Part shown: positions 56,469 through 64,000 of the stretch, in pieces
Position numbering within the stretch: the first letter of the stretch is position 1
Layout: each line of letters begins with the position of its first letter
Assembly (NCBI GenBank): GCA_016191245.1
Contig: JACPOY010000005.1
Location: forward strand, 1 to 64,000
DNA from: Gammaproteobacteria bacterium
GTDB lineage: Bacteria; Pseudomonadota; Gammaproteobacteria; Berkiellales; Berkiellaceae
Reading direction: 5' to 3'
DNA length: 64,000 bases
Program-made: the position numbers and the translations under genes
Notes under the pieces: model-generated
Told to the model about the DNA's origin: nothing
Database searches by the model: none
The model's input: the letters and a program-made list of their open reading frames with translations, nothing else

Positions 56469-57020
56469 ATGACAGCAAACTCCTCTAAGAACATGCAAAG
56501 ACATCTGACCATTTTGGTTGCTGTTGTTATTGGAATGTTTGCTTTTTGCTTCGCCTTAGTGCCGCTTTATAATGTTTTTTGTAAAGTAACAGGATTAAAT
56601 GGCAAAACAGAAAGCACACCACAAGCGATTGTCACTGAAATCGACAAAAGTCGCACCATAACGGTAGAGCTACTCGCAACGCTAAATGAATCCTTACCAG
56701 ATAAGGCAGGTGAATTTAGCACGAAAACGAAAAAATTTACGCTGCACCCCGGTGAATATATCCATACCAGTTATTGGGTAAAAAACTCCACCAATCAAGC
56801 CAAAGTAGTTCAAGCAATTCCTAGCGTCAGCCCAGGACTTGCAGCCAGACATGTAAAGAAAATCGAATGTTTTTGCTTTATTCATCAACCGCTTGATGCA
56901 AACGAGGGCAAAGAAATGCCTCTTGTCTTTACGGTCGATCCTGCTTTACCAAAAAATATTTCTACACTTACTTTGGCATATACTTTATTTGACGTGACCC
57001 AAAACGAGGGAGGCGCTTAA
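56469..57020 (+). CDS. ctaG: Cytochrome oxidase copper-delivery protein Cox11
   Basis: 183 residues. One N-terminal membrane helix (LTILVAVVIGMFAFCFALVP) is followed by the Ig-like Cox11 domain. The copper ligands are in the CxC motif ECFCF (Cys134 and Cys136), plus Cys38 in NVFCKVTG. It donates copper to CuB of subunit I. The gene sits between coxA and coxC, with its stop overlapping the coxC start (TAATG). Confidence 0.96.
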   Translation: MTANSSKNMQRHLTILVAVVIGMFAFCFALVPLYNVFCKVTGLNGKTESTPQAIVTEIDKSRTITVELLATLNESLPDKAGEFSTKTKKFTLHPGEYIHTSYWVKNSTNQAKVVQAIPSVSPGLAARHVKKIECFCFIHQPLDANEGKEMPLVFTVDPALPKNISTLTLAYTLFDVTQNEGGA

Positions 57021-57901
57021 TGTCAGATTCGAATCACCATTACGAACATTACTATGTTCCAGCTCAAAGCCATTGGCCAATTACAGGTTCTATTGGCCTT
57101 GGATGTTTCATGGTGGGACTCGCCAATTGGATCCATGGCAATGCTGCAGGTCATTACTTTTTCTTTTTAGGATCATTAATCATTGCCTATATGATGTTTG
57201 GCTGGTTTCGGGATGTCATTCGTGAAAGCCATCAAGGTCTTTATAGCAAACAAATGGACCGATCTTTTCGTTGGGGAATGGCTTGGTTTATTTTCTCGGA
57301 AGTGATGTTTTTTGCTGCTTTTTTTGGCGCTTTATTTTATGCGCGCCATTTAGCTGTACCCTGGTTGGGCGGCGAAGGTGAAAGAGGATCTAGCCATTTA
57401 CTCTGGCCCAATTTCCAAGCAGTGTGGCCTCTTTTAAATAATCCTGATCCACAATTATTTTCTGATCCCAAAGAAGTGATTTCGCCTTGGGGTATTCCTC
57501 TATTAAATACCGCATTATTGTTATCCAGTGGTGGTACCATTACCGTCGCTCATTGGGGACTGGTTAAAAATAAACGAGCACTTTTAATTATCGGTTTATT
57601 TTTAACCATTGCATTAGGTATCACTTTCTTAGGCTTTCAAGCGTATGAATACTATCATGCATACCATGAATTGAATTTAAAGATGTCATCTGGGATCTAT
57701 GGTTCAACATTCTTTATGTTAACCGGATTTCATGGTGCCCATGTGACGATAGGCACCATTATGCTCATTGCGATTTTAGGACGTTGTTTAAAAGGTCACT
57801 TTACTCCTGAGCATCATTTTGGTTTTGAAGCGGTGGCTTGGTATTGGCATTTTGTGGATGTGGTTTGGTTATTTCTATTTGTTTTTGTATATTGCTTGTA
57901 G
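57020..57901 (+). CDS. coxC: Cytochrome c oxidase subunit III
   Basis: 293 residues, seven membrane helices. Family marks: HYEHYYVPAQSHWPITGSIG, FRDVIRESHQGLYSKQMDRS, RWGMAWFIFSEVMFFAAFFG, GFHGAHVTIGTIML and AVAWYWHFVDVVWLFLFVFV. It stabilises the oxidase core. The last 100 nt overlap an antisense gene for a small DUF2909 protein. Confidence 0.97.
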   Translation: MSDSNHHYEHYYVPAQSHWPITGSIGLGCFMVGLANWIHGNAAGHYFFFLGSLIIAYMMFGWFRDVIRESHQGLYSKQMDRSFRWGMAWFIFSEVMFFAAFFGALFYARHLAVPWLGGEGERGSSHLLWPNFQAVWPLLNNPDPQLFSDPKEVISPWGIPLLNTALLLSSGGTITVAHWGLVKNKRALLIIGLFLTIALGITFLGFQAYEYYHAYHELNLKMSSGIYGSTFFMLTGFHGAHVTIGTIMLIAILGRCLKGHFTPEHHFGFEAVAWYWHFVDVVWLFLFVFVYCL

Positions 57902-58118
57902 GCATAAGGCCATGGGGTTTTAACCATCCCATGGCAATTGAAATGATTATCAAGACAAATAATGCAAAAGATAAACCAATACGAGCCGTGAGAGACTTCA
58001 CGGCTTTTTCAGACTCTCCCTTCTTGTACAAAATAAAATACAGTCCCGAGCCAAGCGCATAAACTATTGATAGCATAAAAGCATAAATAATTAACTTAAT
58101 GATCCAGTGATTTTCCAT
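57801..58118 (-). CDS. DUF2909-type twin-membrane-helix protein, antisense within the oxidase cluster
   Basis: 105 residues from the ATG at 58118, where the ribosome site AGGGGTGA is 9 nt upstream; the frame also has a GTG at 58130. Two membrane helices (IIYAFMLSIVYALGSGLYFI and LSFALFVLIIISIAMGWLKP) match the small DUF2909 'twin transmembrane' protein found beside oxidase genes in gammaproteobacteria. After the domain (about residue 70) an extra 35-residue Pro/Asn/Gln-rich tail is encoded antisense to the end of coxC. Its ATG overlaps the surf1 ATG on the other strand (CATG, 58116-58119). Confidence 0.8.
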   Translation of the reverse strand: MENHWIIKLIIYAFMLSIVYALGSGLYFILYKKGESEKAVKSLTARIGLSFALFVLIIISIAMGWLKPHGLMPTSNIQKQIEITKPHPQNANTKPPLQNQNDAQE

Positions 58119-58848
58119 GATTCGACTCACCCCTTTTCAACAAACGCTTATCATAACGCTATTAGTTCTGTGTGGTGTCACTTTACTGTGTAGCTTAGGA
58201 TTTTGGCAACTTTCCAGAGCCGAGCAAAAAGAAGCCATTCTCTTAAATTTTGAGAATAATTCAGCAGAACGTACGCTGAGGGCAAAGGATCTTTTATCGC
58301 AAACTTCGCCCACTTCTTTGCGATATTATGAGGTAAAATTACATGGACACTTTTTAAATGACCATAACATTTTGTTAGACAACAAAACAAATGATGGACA
58401 AATTGGTTATCATGTACTCACACCTTTTACACTTGATGATGATACTCTTATCTTAATTAACCGCGGCTTTATTCCCATTGGTCGTTCACGTGCAATTCTT
58501 CCCGCTATTTCGCCCATCATGGGTGAAGTTACCATTGAAGGTTATTTAGATTTTGCGTATCGTAACCCGTTTATCAAGGGATCCCTTGAAACCCATTCAA
58601 TTGAATGGCCATTAAGAGTACAAGCAGTAGATCTCAACTTGCTGCAAAATCTTATAGGTAAAAAAATCTACACGATGTTGGTTACATTACATAGCGACTC
58701 AGCTTATGCATTTGTACCACCAAAACAACCAAGTAGTTGGATGACACCATCCAAGCATAGAGGATATGCAGTGCAATGGTTTTCGTTAGCGGCAACATTA
58801 TTAGCATACACTGGCTTTTGCCTGATAAGGCGTAAATCAAAATCATGA
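58117..58848 (+). CDS. SURF1-family cytochrome oxidase assembly protein
   Basis: 243 residues. Two membrane helices at the ends (TLIITLLVLCGVTLLCSLGF and WFSLAATLLAYTGFCLI) enclose the SURF1 periplasmic domain: FWQLSRAEQKEAIL, YYEVKLHGHFLNDHNILLDN, IGYHVLTPFTLDDDTLILIN, RGFIP, and the closing HRGYAVQWFSLA. It helps insert heme a in subunit I. No good ribosome site precedes its ATG, which is shared antiparallel with the DUF2909 gene. Confidence 0.93.
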   Translation: MIRLTPFQQTLIITLLVLCGVTLLCSLGFWQLSRAEQKEAILLNFENNSAERTLRAKDLLSQTSPTSLRYYEVKLHGHFLNDHNILLDNKTNDGQIGYHVLTPFTLDDDTLILINRGFIPIGRSRAILPAISPIMGEVTIEGYLDFAYRNPFIKGSLETHSIEWPLRVQAVDLNLLQNLIGKKIYTMLVTLHSDSAYAFVPPKQPSSWMTPSKHRGYAVQWFSLAATLLAYTGFCLIRRKSKS

Positions 58849-59468
58849 ATACAAAATCATCCCAACCCAAATCAAAACATAATAAAATAATATTATTCCT
58901 GTTTTTAGCGGTCCTGATTGGTCCATTTTTGTTTGCTTATGTTCTTGTACAAAAAAGTCAAAATCATCAATTTCGCACGAGCAATCATGGTGATCTCATT
59001 ACACCCGTCAGAAGCGTTGCCAAAACAACATTTTATGATTTAGAAAAAAAGGAAAAATTTTCTGCAAAAAAATTAGCCGGTAAATGGTGGCTAGTCTATG
59101 TCAGCCCTCCTAAATGCCAACAAACTTGCCATGATGTTCTTTACAATATGCGACAAATCCGCACTGCTTTAGGTAAAGATTCACCCCGATTAGAACGCTT
59201 ATTTATTGCACATCCTGATTGTCATTTAAGTGTATGTGAAACTTATCTTAGCGAAAGTTATCCGGATATGCATCGGGCGCAAATAAAGCCTCGCGATTTT
59301 GATATTTTATTTGGCAATATCAGTAATTTCAGCGAACGGGAATCCATAGGAGAAATATTTATTATCGATCCTAAAGGTAATATCATGATGCATTACTCAG
59401 CCGACATGGAAGCTAAAGCAATATTAAGCGATATGAAGCGCTTATTGAAAATTTCTAAAATAGGATAA
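58845..59468 (+). CDS. SCO-like / CoxS-type membrane-anchored thioredoxin-fold protein
   Basis: 207 residues. One N-terminal membrane anchor (IILFLFLAVLIGPFLFAYVL) is followed by a thioredoxin-like domain with KWWLVYVSPPKCQQTCHDVL. Its Cys91-x3-Cys95 pair is at the place of the SCO copper ligands. The usual SCO histidine is not obvious. It overlaps surf1 by 4 nt (ATGA). Such small proteins lie between surf1 and ctaA in many gammaproteobacteria and are taken as assembly factors for CuA or as thiol reductants, which is inference. Confidence 0.8.
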   Translation: MNTKSSQPKSKHNKIILFLFLAVLIGPFLFAYVLVQKSQNHQFRTSNHGDLITPVRSVAKTTFYDLEKKEKFSAKKLAGKWWLVYVSPPKCQQTCHDVLYNMRQIRTALGKDSPRLERLFIAHPDCHLSVCETYLSESYPDMHRAQIKPRDFDILFGNISNFSERESIGEIFIIDPKGNIMMHYSADMEAKAILSDMKRLLKISKIG

Positions 59469-59473
59469 GAGAT

Positions 59474-60478
59474 GTGAAAACGCATCGATGGATAAATAAG
59501 CTATCACTATTGAGTATCGCCTTAGCATTTGGTGTTATCATACTTGGCGCCTTTACAAGATTGTCTGATGCAGGTCTTGGTTGTCCTGACTGGCCTGGCT
59601 GTTATGGGCAACTGAGCGCGCCAAGCAATAGCCAAGAAATTAACGCAGCAAATATCGCTTTTCCCAACATACCTGTTGATATTCACAAAGCTCAAACAGA
59701 AATGACGCACCGTTATTTTGCAGAAACGCTGGGAAGTTTAATTATCATTTTTGCTATCTGTGCTTATTGGCAAAGAAAATCGCTCTCATTACCTTTATGG
59801 CTACCAGGAACCCTCGTCGTGCTCGTCATAGGGCAAGGCATGCTGGGGATGTGGACCGTCACAATGAAACTGTTACCTTTGATTGTGCTTAGTCATCTGC
59901 TTGGTGGTTTTTGCACGCTGAGTTTGCTGTGGCTATGTTGGTTATACCTGCGCAACACAGAAAAAATTTATCCTGCACCAAAGTCTTTATCAATCTTGAG
60001 CTTTATTACTTTGATAGTGCTGATATTCCAAATTATTTTAGGTGGCTGGACTAGCACAAATTATGCAGCCCTCATCTGCCCTGATTTCCCAATGTGTCAA
60101 GGACAATGGTGGCCAGATTTTAGTCTGCGCGCTTTTCATTTTTTTGGGGCAACGTTGAATGATCCCCTCGGCTATATGAACGGCATTGAAAAAACCAGTA
60201 TTCATGTGACGCATCGTTTCGGTGCATTCATCACTCTATTACTAGGGATCGCTCTATGCTATAGACTCTGGATTCAGCCGAATTCAACATTAAAACGACT
60301 AAGCATGTGGCTTGGGTTTTTTCTTGTTATCCAAATTAGTTTAGGGATCTCTAACATCCTTTTGCATTTACCTCTTGGTATTGCTGTGGCTCATAATGCT
60401 ATCGCAGCCATTTTGTTGCTGACTCTCATCACTATCAATTTTACCCTGCATCAAGCAACAAGGAATGCACATGGCTAA
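59474..60478 (+). CDS. ctaA: Heme A synthase
   Basis: 334 residues with a GTG start 5 bp after the preceding gene. Eight membrane helices. Motifs: [20 protein letters not shown] with its Cys pair, [17 protein letters not shown] (heme His), [19 protein letters not shown] and [34 protein letters not shown]. It oxidises heme O to heme A. It overlaps ctaB by 8 nt. Confidence 0.96.
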   Translation: MKTHRWINKLSLLSIALAFGVIILGAFTRLSDAGLGCPDWPGCYGQLSAPSNSQEINAANIAFPNIPVDIHKAQTEMTHRYFAETLGSLIIIFAICAYWQRKSLSLPLWLPGTLVVLVIGQGMLGMWTVTMKLLPLIVLSHLLGGFCTLSLLWLCWLYLRNTEKIYPAPKSLSILSFITLIVLIFQIILGGWTSTNYAALICPDFPMCQGQWWPDFSLRAFHFFGATLNDPLGYMNGIEKTSIHVTHRFGAFITLLLGIALCYRLWIQPNSTLKRLSMWLGFFLVIQISLGISNILLHLPLGIAVAHNAIAAILLLTLITINFTLHQATRNAHG

Positions 60479-61370
60479 AATTAGCATGATTAAACCCGCC
60501 TTGTGGCGCGATTATTGGGAACTCACCAAGCCCCGCGTTGTTGCGTTAATGTTGCTGACCGCATGGGTTGGGATGTTACTTGCTTCTCCACCAGACATTT
60601 TTCCTTGGCAAGCAATGATATTTGGCACTCTTGGCATTGCTTGTTGTGCGGGCTCTGCAGCCGTTATCAACCATATTATCGAAAGACGTATTGATATCCA
60701 TATGCGACGCACTCAACATCGCCCTGTCGCTACTGGACGCGTTAGTCCCGTGCAGGCCATGATGTTTTCTTTAATATTAGGCAGTGCGGGTTTGGCTATT
60801 TTAATTTTTTGTGTAAATCAGCTTACCGCGTGGTTAACCTTGCTTAGCTTATTAGGTTATGCTTTGTTTTATACCATCTTTTTAAAACGCGCTACGCCAC
60901 AAAACATCGTCATCGGCGGCGCGGCAGGCGCGGCACCTCCTCTTTTGGGCTGGACAGCGGTAACAGGTGATATTTCCGGCTTCGGCTTGTTATTAGTGTT
61001 AATTATCTATACCTGGACACCACCTCACTTTTGGGCTTTAGCGATTTATCGCCATGAAGATTATGCTAAAGCAAAACTTCCCATGTTGCCTGTGACTCAT
61101 GGCATTAGGTTCACTAAATTATGTATTTTACTTTACACCGTATTATTAATTGCCTCGACGATATTACCCTTTTTAACAGGGATGAGTGGCATCACATATC
61201 TGTTGTGCGCACTAGGATTAGGTGCTGGTTTTATGTACTACGCCTGCAAACTCTATTTTAGCGATGATCCTAGCAACGCGATGAGCACCTTTAGTTATTC
61301 GATTATTTATCTCATGGGCTTATTTGTTGGATTTTTATTAGATCATTATTTACATTTTATCTTGAACTGA
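60471..61370 (+). CDS. ctaB: Protoheme IX farnesyltransferase (heme O synthase)
   Basis: 299 residues from the ATG at 60471, 6 nt after AAGGA; the ATG at 60465 directly follows the ribosome site and is less likely. UbiA-type prenyltransferase with [20 protein letters not shown], the Asp-rich [20 protein letters not shown] and [20 protein letters not shown]. It makes heme O from protoheme for ctaA. Confidence 0.97.
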   Translation: MAKISMIKPALWRDYWELTKPRVVALMLLTAWVGMLLASPPDIFPWQAMIFGTLGIACCAGSAAVINHIIERRIDIHMRRTQHRPVATGRVSPVQAMMFSLILGSAGLAILIFCVNQLTAWLTLLSLLGYALFYTIFLKRATPQNIVIGGAAGAAPPLLGWTAVTGDISGFGLLLVLIIYTWTPPHFWALAIYRHEDYAKAKLPMLPVTHGIRFTKLCILLYTVLLIASTILPFLTGMSGITYLLCALGLGAGFMYYACKLYFSDDPSNAMSTFSYSIIYLMGLFVGFLLDHYLHFILN

Positions 61371-61381
61371 CTAGGTAACGT

Positions 61382-62032
61382 ATGAAAAAGCACACTTTGT
61401 TTATTATTTTAATTATTGGCATTGCTTTGGTAATTGGGATCTGGCGCGATAATCAAGAATTGACATCCAATAATTCTGCTCAAATGTTTACGACTCTTCC
61501 TTTGAGTGTTGGCACGGCCTTGCAACCTCATAAATTACCAGATTTTTCTCTTATTGATTCCAATGGCAATACCTTTACCAATCAATCACTCAAAGAACAT
61601 TGGAGCTTTGTTTTTTTTGGATATAGTCATTGTCCAGATGTATGCCCTACCACTTTAGGAGCGCTAAGCCAAATATCGCAGCGTTTAGGTAAAGGCGCGA
61701 ATGTTCAATTTTTATTTATTTCCATTGATCCAGAACATGATTCGCCTGCCGAACTCAAAACCTTTTTACAACAAGATAAATTTCATCCTGCTTCATTTAT
61801 TGGTTTAACTGGTGATAAAGCAAAAATTAAACAATTAGCCAATGTGATTGGTATCCATGTCTCAGAAGGAAAAGAAGTAACCTTAACGTCAGAGCACATT
61901 GAACACGGTGGCGCGATTTTATTGATCAATCCTGAAGGCAAGCTTGCGGCGATATTTACCTCAACCGACAAGCCCAATGCCATTGTTAAAGACTTTAAAG
62001 ATATTGTGCATCAGTATGTGAATACTGTGTAA
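61382..62032 (+). CDS. SCO1/SenC/PrrC copper chaperone
   Basis: 216 residues. N-terminal membrane anchor (TLFIILIIGIALVIGIW), then a thioredoxin-fold SCO domain with VFFGYSHCPDVCPTTLGALS (Cys84, Cys88) and the copper His175 in HIEHGGAILLINPEG. It delivers copper to CuA of subunit II. It is the last gene of the oxidase cluster and meets the next gene tail to tail with 6 bp between. Confidence 0.93.
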   Translation: MKKHTLFIILIIGIALVIGIWRDNQELTSNNSAQMFTTLPLSVGTALQPHKLPDFSLIDSNGNTFTNQSLKEHWSFVFFGYSHCPDVCPTTLGALSQISQRLGKGANVQFLFISIDPEHDSPAELKTFLQQDKFHPASFIGLTGDKAKIKQLANVIGIHVSEGKEVTLTSEHIEHGGAILLINPEGKLAAIFTSTDKPNAIVKDFKDIVHQYVNTV

Positions 62033-62038
62033 TCACAA

Positions 62039-62830
62039 TTACATCCCTAATTTTTCACTACTGGTAGTAAGTGTATTGTTAATATCCATATTTTCTTCAT
62101 ACCAAGATTGTGCGTTATAAATTATTTTATCAAATGAATCTTGAGAGATTCTATGGTTATATTTAATTTTACTCAAATCGATACCTTTTTCTTTAAGAGC
62201 ATGCATAGCATTTAATACTTGCTGCTTTTTAGGTTTGTAATGTCCGCTGTAGTCATCAATGGCTATTAGCTCACCTTCTTTATTAAAGTGCATAAACCCT
62301 ACGGCTGCGACAGGTTTACCATTAAAAAATGAAGAATGATTAAATCCTGGAATTCCTGGTGCTGGTTTTTGTTTACTATGAAGAAAAAACTCGCCTTCTT
62401 CATTCATCACGAACATTTTCATACAATCAACATGTGCCTTATCATGCAAAGGAGCATTTTGAGGTCTGACCAGGTTGGGGGCAACAAATTGTTGCTTGCA
62501 AGCTTCAAGTTCAGTACCGTTTAAATATTGCGTTCTTGGTAAGGTTGGCTTATTCATTTTAACCCATTCAAAAAATTTGGTTTCAGAAAATTCTTCTTCA
62601 GAACCACTACCTTTATATTCTTCAAGAGCTTTATTTAATTCAGGCGCCCAATGATGCAGAGGATCCCTTGCTTCAATTTGATATTCTAAGTCCATTTCTA
62701 AAACTGAATACTGAGTTTTTGAAGAGAATGAATCACTTGTATCAAAGCGTGGATAAGATGTTGTTGCAAACTGAAACGTTACTGCAGGCGAATGTTTCTC
62801 TAGATGATGTTCATTGTAAGAGTTCAGCAT
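62039..62830 (-). CDS. IQM-like (plant calmodulin-binding protein-like) domain protein, effector candidate
   Basis: 263 residues, no signal peptide or membrane segment. Residues 55-225 follow the C-terminal domain of plant IQM calmodulin-binding proteins: DPLHHWAPEL...EEY, KFFEWVKMN, then FNHSSFFNGKPVAAVGFMHF and ELIAIDDYSGHYKPKKQQVL with KEKGIDLSKIKY. In IQM1-type proteins the corresponding pieces read HSSFLAGGA..AAGRL and YSGHYLPTEDNF, with VDLTDVK-like text after. The His165-Ser-Ser-Phe and Ser195-Gly-His-Tyr-x-Pro motifs are the strongest marks. No IQ motif is visible. The function is unknown even in plants beyond calmodulin binding; a role in eukaryotic hosts is inferred. Confidence 0.7.
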   Translation of the reverse strand: MLNSYNEHHLEKHSPAVTFQFATTSYPRFDTSDSFSSKTQYSVLEMDLEYQIEARDPLHHWAPELNKALEEYKGSGSEEEFSETKFFEWVKMNKPTLPRTQYLNGTELEACKQQFVAPNLVRPQNAPLHDKAHVDCMKMFVMNEEGEFFLHSKQKPAPGIPGFNHSSFFNGKPVAAVGFMHFNKEGELIAIDDYSGHYKPKKQQVLNAMHALKEKGIDLSKIKYNHRISQDSFDKIIYNAQSWYEENMDINNTLTTSSEKLGM

Positions 62831-63059
62831 TTTATCTTGCCCCTATTGATGTTTTTAAGTTATTGGGCTAGCATACCATGATGTTAAATTTTCGTAGGGA
62901 GTTAAACGCTAAGTGGTCAAAATAGGCTAATAAATGGTTAAAAGATCGCAAAGGCAATAAATACAGCAACTACACGAAAAAATTTAAATATATTTGATAT
63001 AATAATTAACTACTTGTATTTTGCTGTACATACACCTAAAGGTTAGCTAAGGTCAAAAT

Positions 63060-63611
63060 ATGCTGCTACATAACTTTAAAAAAGGTAAAGATCCAGTTTC
63101 GGACGTGGACAAAATGAAAGAAGAAGAATTAACTAAATTTTTAACCAAAATTGAAGATGATAAACTTGCTGAGTTTGAGCATTGGACGGTATATCTTGAT
63201 ATTAAGCAGTACTATTTAGGACGTGTTTTTATTTGGGCAAAGCGCCCAGATGCACATTCATTTCTCGATCTTTCCACCGAGGAATGGAGTGAAATACAAA
63301 AAATATTTAAAGATCTCAAACAGATGTATACCCAAACCTTTGAACCCGATACCATCAATATGGCTTTTTTAGGTAACGACGTAGAACATTGTCATTGTCA
63401 TTGTGTTCCTCGTTATAAAAAATCTAAGAATTTTGATGGCATTGCTTTTAAAGATGAAAATTGGGGACACAACTACAGTAATGCTAATACTAAAACATTT
63501 GTAATAAGCAAAGAAGTACATGAGAGAATTAGAGAAACGCTTAGTGACTCGCTTAAGAAAATTCTCGAAACGAAACCATCAGGTCCATCAGTTATGAAGG
63601 GGTTCTACTAG
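63060..63611 (+). CDS. HIT-family nucleotide hydrolase-like protein
   Basis: 183 residues, ribosome site AAGG a few bases upstream. The HIT motif is VEHCHCHCVPRY with His110, His112 and His114, preceded by DTINMAFLGND as in diadenosine-polyphosphate hydrolases of the family. The N-terminal strand region has HWTVYLDIKQYYLGRVFIWA. Cys residues between the histidines are unusual but tolerated. Likely hydrolyses a nucleotide phosphoanhydride or phosphoramide. The C-terminal segment is longer than in minimal HIT proteins. It overlaps the next gene tail to tail by 20 nt. Confidence 0.85.
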   Translation: MLLHNFKKGKDPVSDVDKMKEEELTKFLTKIEDDKLAEFEHWTVYLDIKQYYLGRVFIWAKRPDAHSFLDLSTEEWSEIQKIFKDLKQMYTQTFEPDTINMAFLGNDVEHCHCHCVPRYKKSKNFDGIAFKDENWGHNYSNANTKTFVISKEVHERIRETLSDSLKKILETKPSGPSVMKGFY

Positions 63612-64000
63612 CCCCCCTTTTTACACTCGCTATCTGCACTAATACAGCATAAGCTAAAAATGCGCTATCTCCGGGGTATTCAAAAATATTTTTATTTAAA
63701 AATCCCGCTGCAAACAGCGAAGAACGCAAGATTTGTTCCCAATCACTCGTGTCGTAATTTTTCTCTTTAGCAATTTGAAAGAAAGGTTCAAGAACGCCTT
63801 GTTGCTTTATTGCAAGCAAGGCACTTTTATTTTGCGAAAGTGAAAAATCATGATTAATATTAATGCGATTATTTTTCATATCAAGCACTACTTTTACTTG
63901 ATATTTATTTTGCGACTGTGCTGGGAAAAGAATATCAAAATAAACATCATTATAAATGGTTTTTGCTAAATCCTCACATGGATGAGCAATGCTGGCATAT
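63592..64000 (-). CDS. Unrecognised protein, C-terminal part (cut by window edge)
   Basis: The frame is open from the stop at 63592 to the end of the window, giving at least 135 residues; a GTG at 63888 is inside it and is not needed as start. Visible text includes ASIAHPCEDLAKTIYNDVYF, KVVLDMKNNRININHDFSL, and DWEQILRSSLFAAGFLNKNI. The fold looks mixed alpha/beta. I do not recognise a family. The 3' 20 nt are antisense to the HIT gene. Confidence 0.5.
   Translation of the reverse strand, partial: YASIAHPCEDLAKTIYNDVYFDILFPAQSQNKYQVKVVLDMKNNRININHDFSLSQNKSALLAIKQQGVLEPFFQIAKEKNYDTSDWEQILRSSLFAAGFLNKNIFEYPGDSAFLAYAVLVQIASVKRGASRTPS

Overview
The window reads as AT-rich chromosome of a gammaproteobacterium, most likely a member or relative of the Legionellales (Legionella/Coxiella/Berkiella-like). 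This rests on gene order and gene content, not on a marker gene: no rRNA or tRNA gene was recognised. Supporting points are the glnE-ilvE-waaF-waaC-waaL-hldE-hldD block, the lptD-surA-pdxA-rsmA-apaG-apaH block, a complete aa3-type cytochrome oxidase assembly cluster, a class I PHA synthase, amgK/murU peptidoglycan recycling, and several genes that look like host-interaction proteins. These last include a protein resembling plant IQM calmodulin-binding proteins, a GDSL-type protein with a glycine-rich membrane hairpin, and proteins with low-complexity basic tails.

Layout. 1-14 kb is an accessory region. It holds a frameshifted IS4-type transposase fragment, a MerR regulator with its own 19-bp-spacer promoter, an unrecognised protein with SPR-rich tail, a secreted serine hydrolase, a sorbosone-dehydrogenase-like beta-propeller, an EreA/TraB-like protein, an APH-type kinase, an SbmA/YddA-like ABC transporter and the GDSL protein. 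An arginase operon with a diverged SpeD homologue and a double-glycine-leader (bacteriocin-like) peptide follow. 14-24.5 kb carries a membrane-anchored FMN glutamate-synthase-like enzyme, an orphan HicB-like protein and the LPS core/heptose genes, all on the minus strand. 24.5-38 kb is mostly housekeeping: glnE, nfeD/SPFH, pilU, speD, a DegS-like protease, a His-rich protein, a fused 2-oxoacid dehydrogenase E1 with an acyl-CoA dehydrogenase and rpe, and a PagL-like protein. 38-44 kb has a TetR regulator, an IolC-DUF2090 fusion with a damaged kinase motif, a class III adenylate cyclase and phaC. 44-54 kb has djlA, murU and amgK facing the lptD...apaH block. 54-62 kb is the plus-strand cytochrome oxidase cluster (coxB, coxA, cox11, coxC, surf1, an SCO-like protein, ctaA, ctaB, sco) with one antisense DUF2909 gene inside it. 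62-64 kb returns to accessory genes: the IQM-like protein, a HIT protein and a partial ORF.

Repeats. A 37-bp REP-like sequence occurs five times, twice as inverted doublets (REPIN-like, near 15.8 and 49.35 kb) and once alone (33.27 kb), with a degenerate copy near 0.66 kb. A different pair of long palindromic elements lies at 37.39-37.61 kb.

How the genes fit together. The LPS block builds ADP-heptose (hldD/hldE), adds heptoses (waaC/waaF) and decorates or ligates the outer core and O-chain; LptD and SurA complete outer-membrane assembly. Arginase, the SpeD-like protein and canonical SpeD together suggest an arginine-ornithine-polyamine route, possibly with an unusual pyruvoyl decarboxylase. 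The items I would look at first are the IQM-like protein, the double-glycine peptide, the second SpeD, the IolC fusion and the REPIN family.
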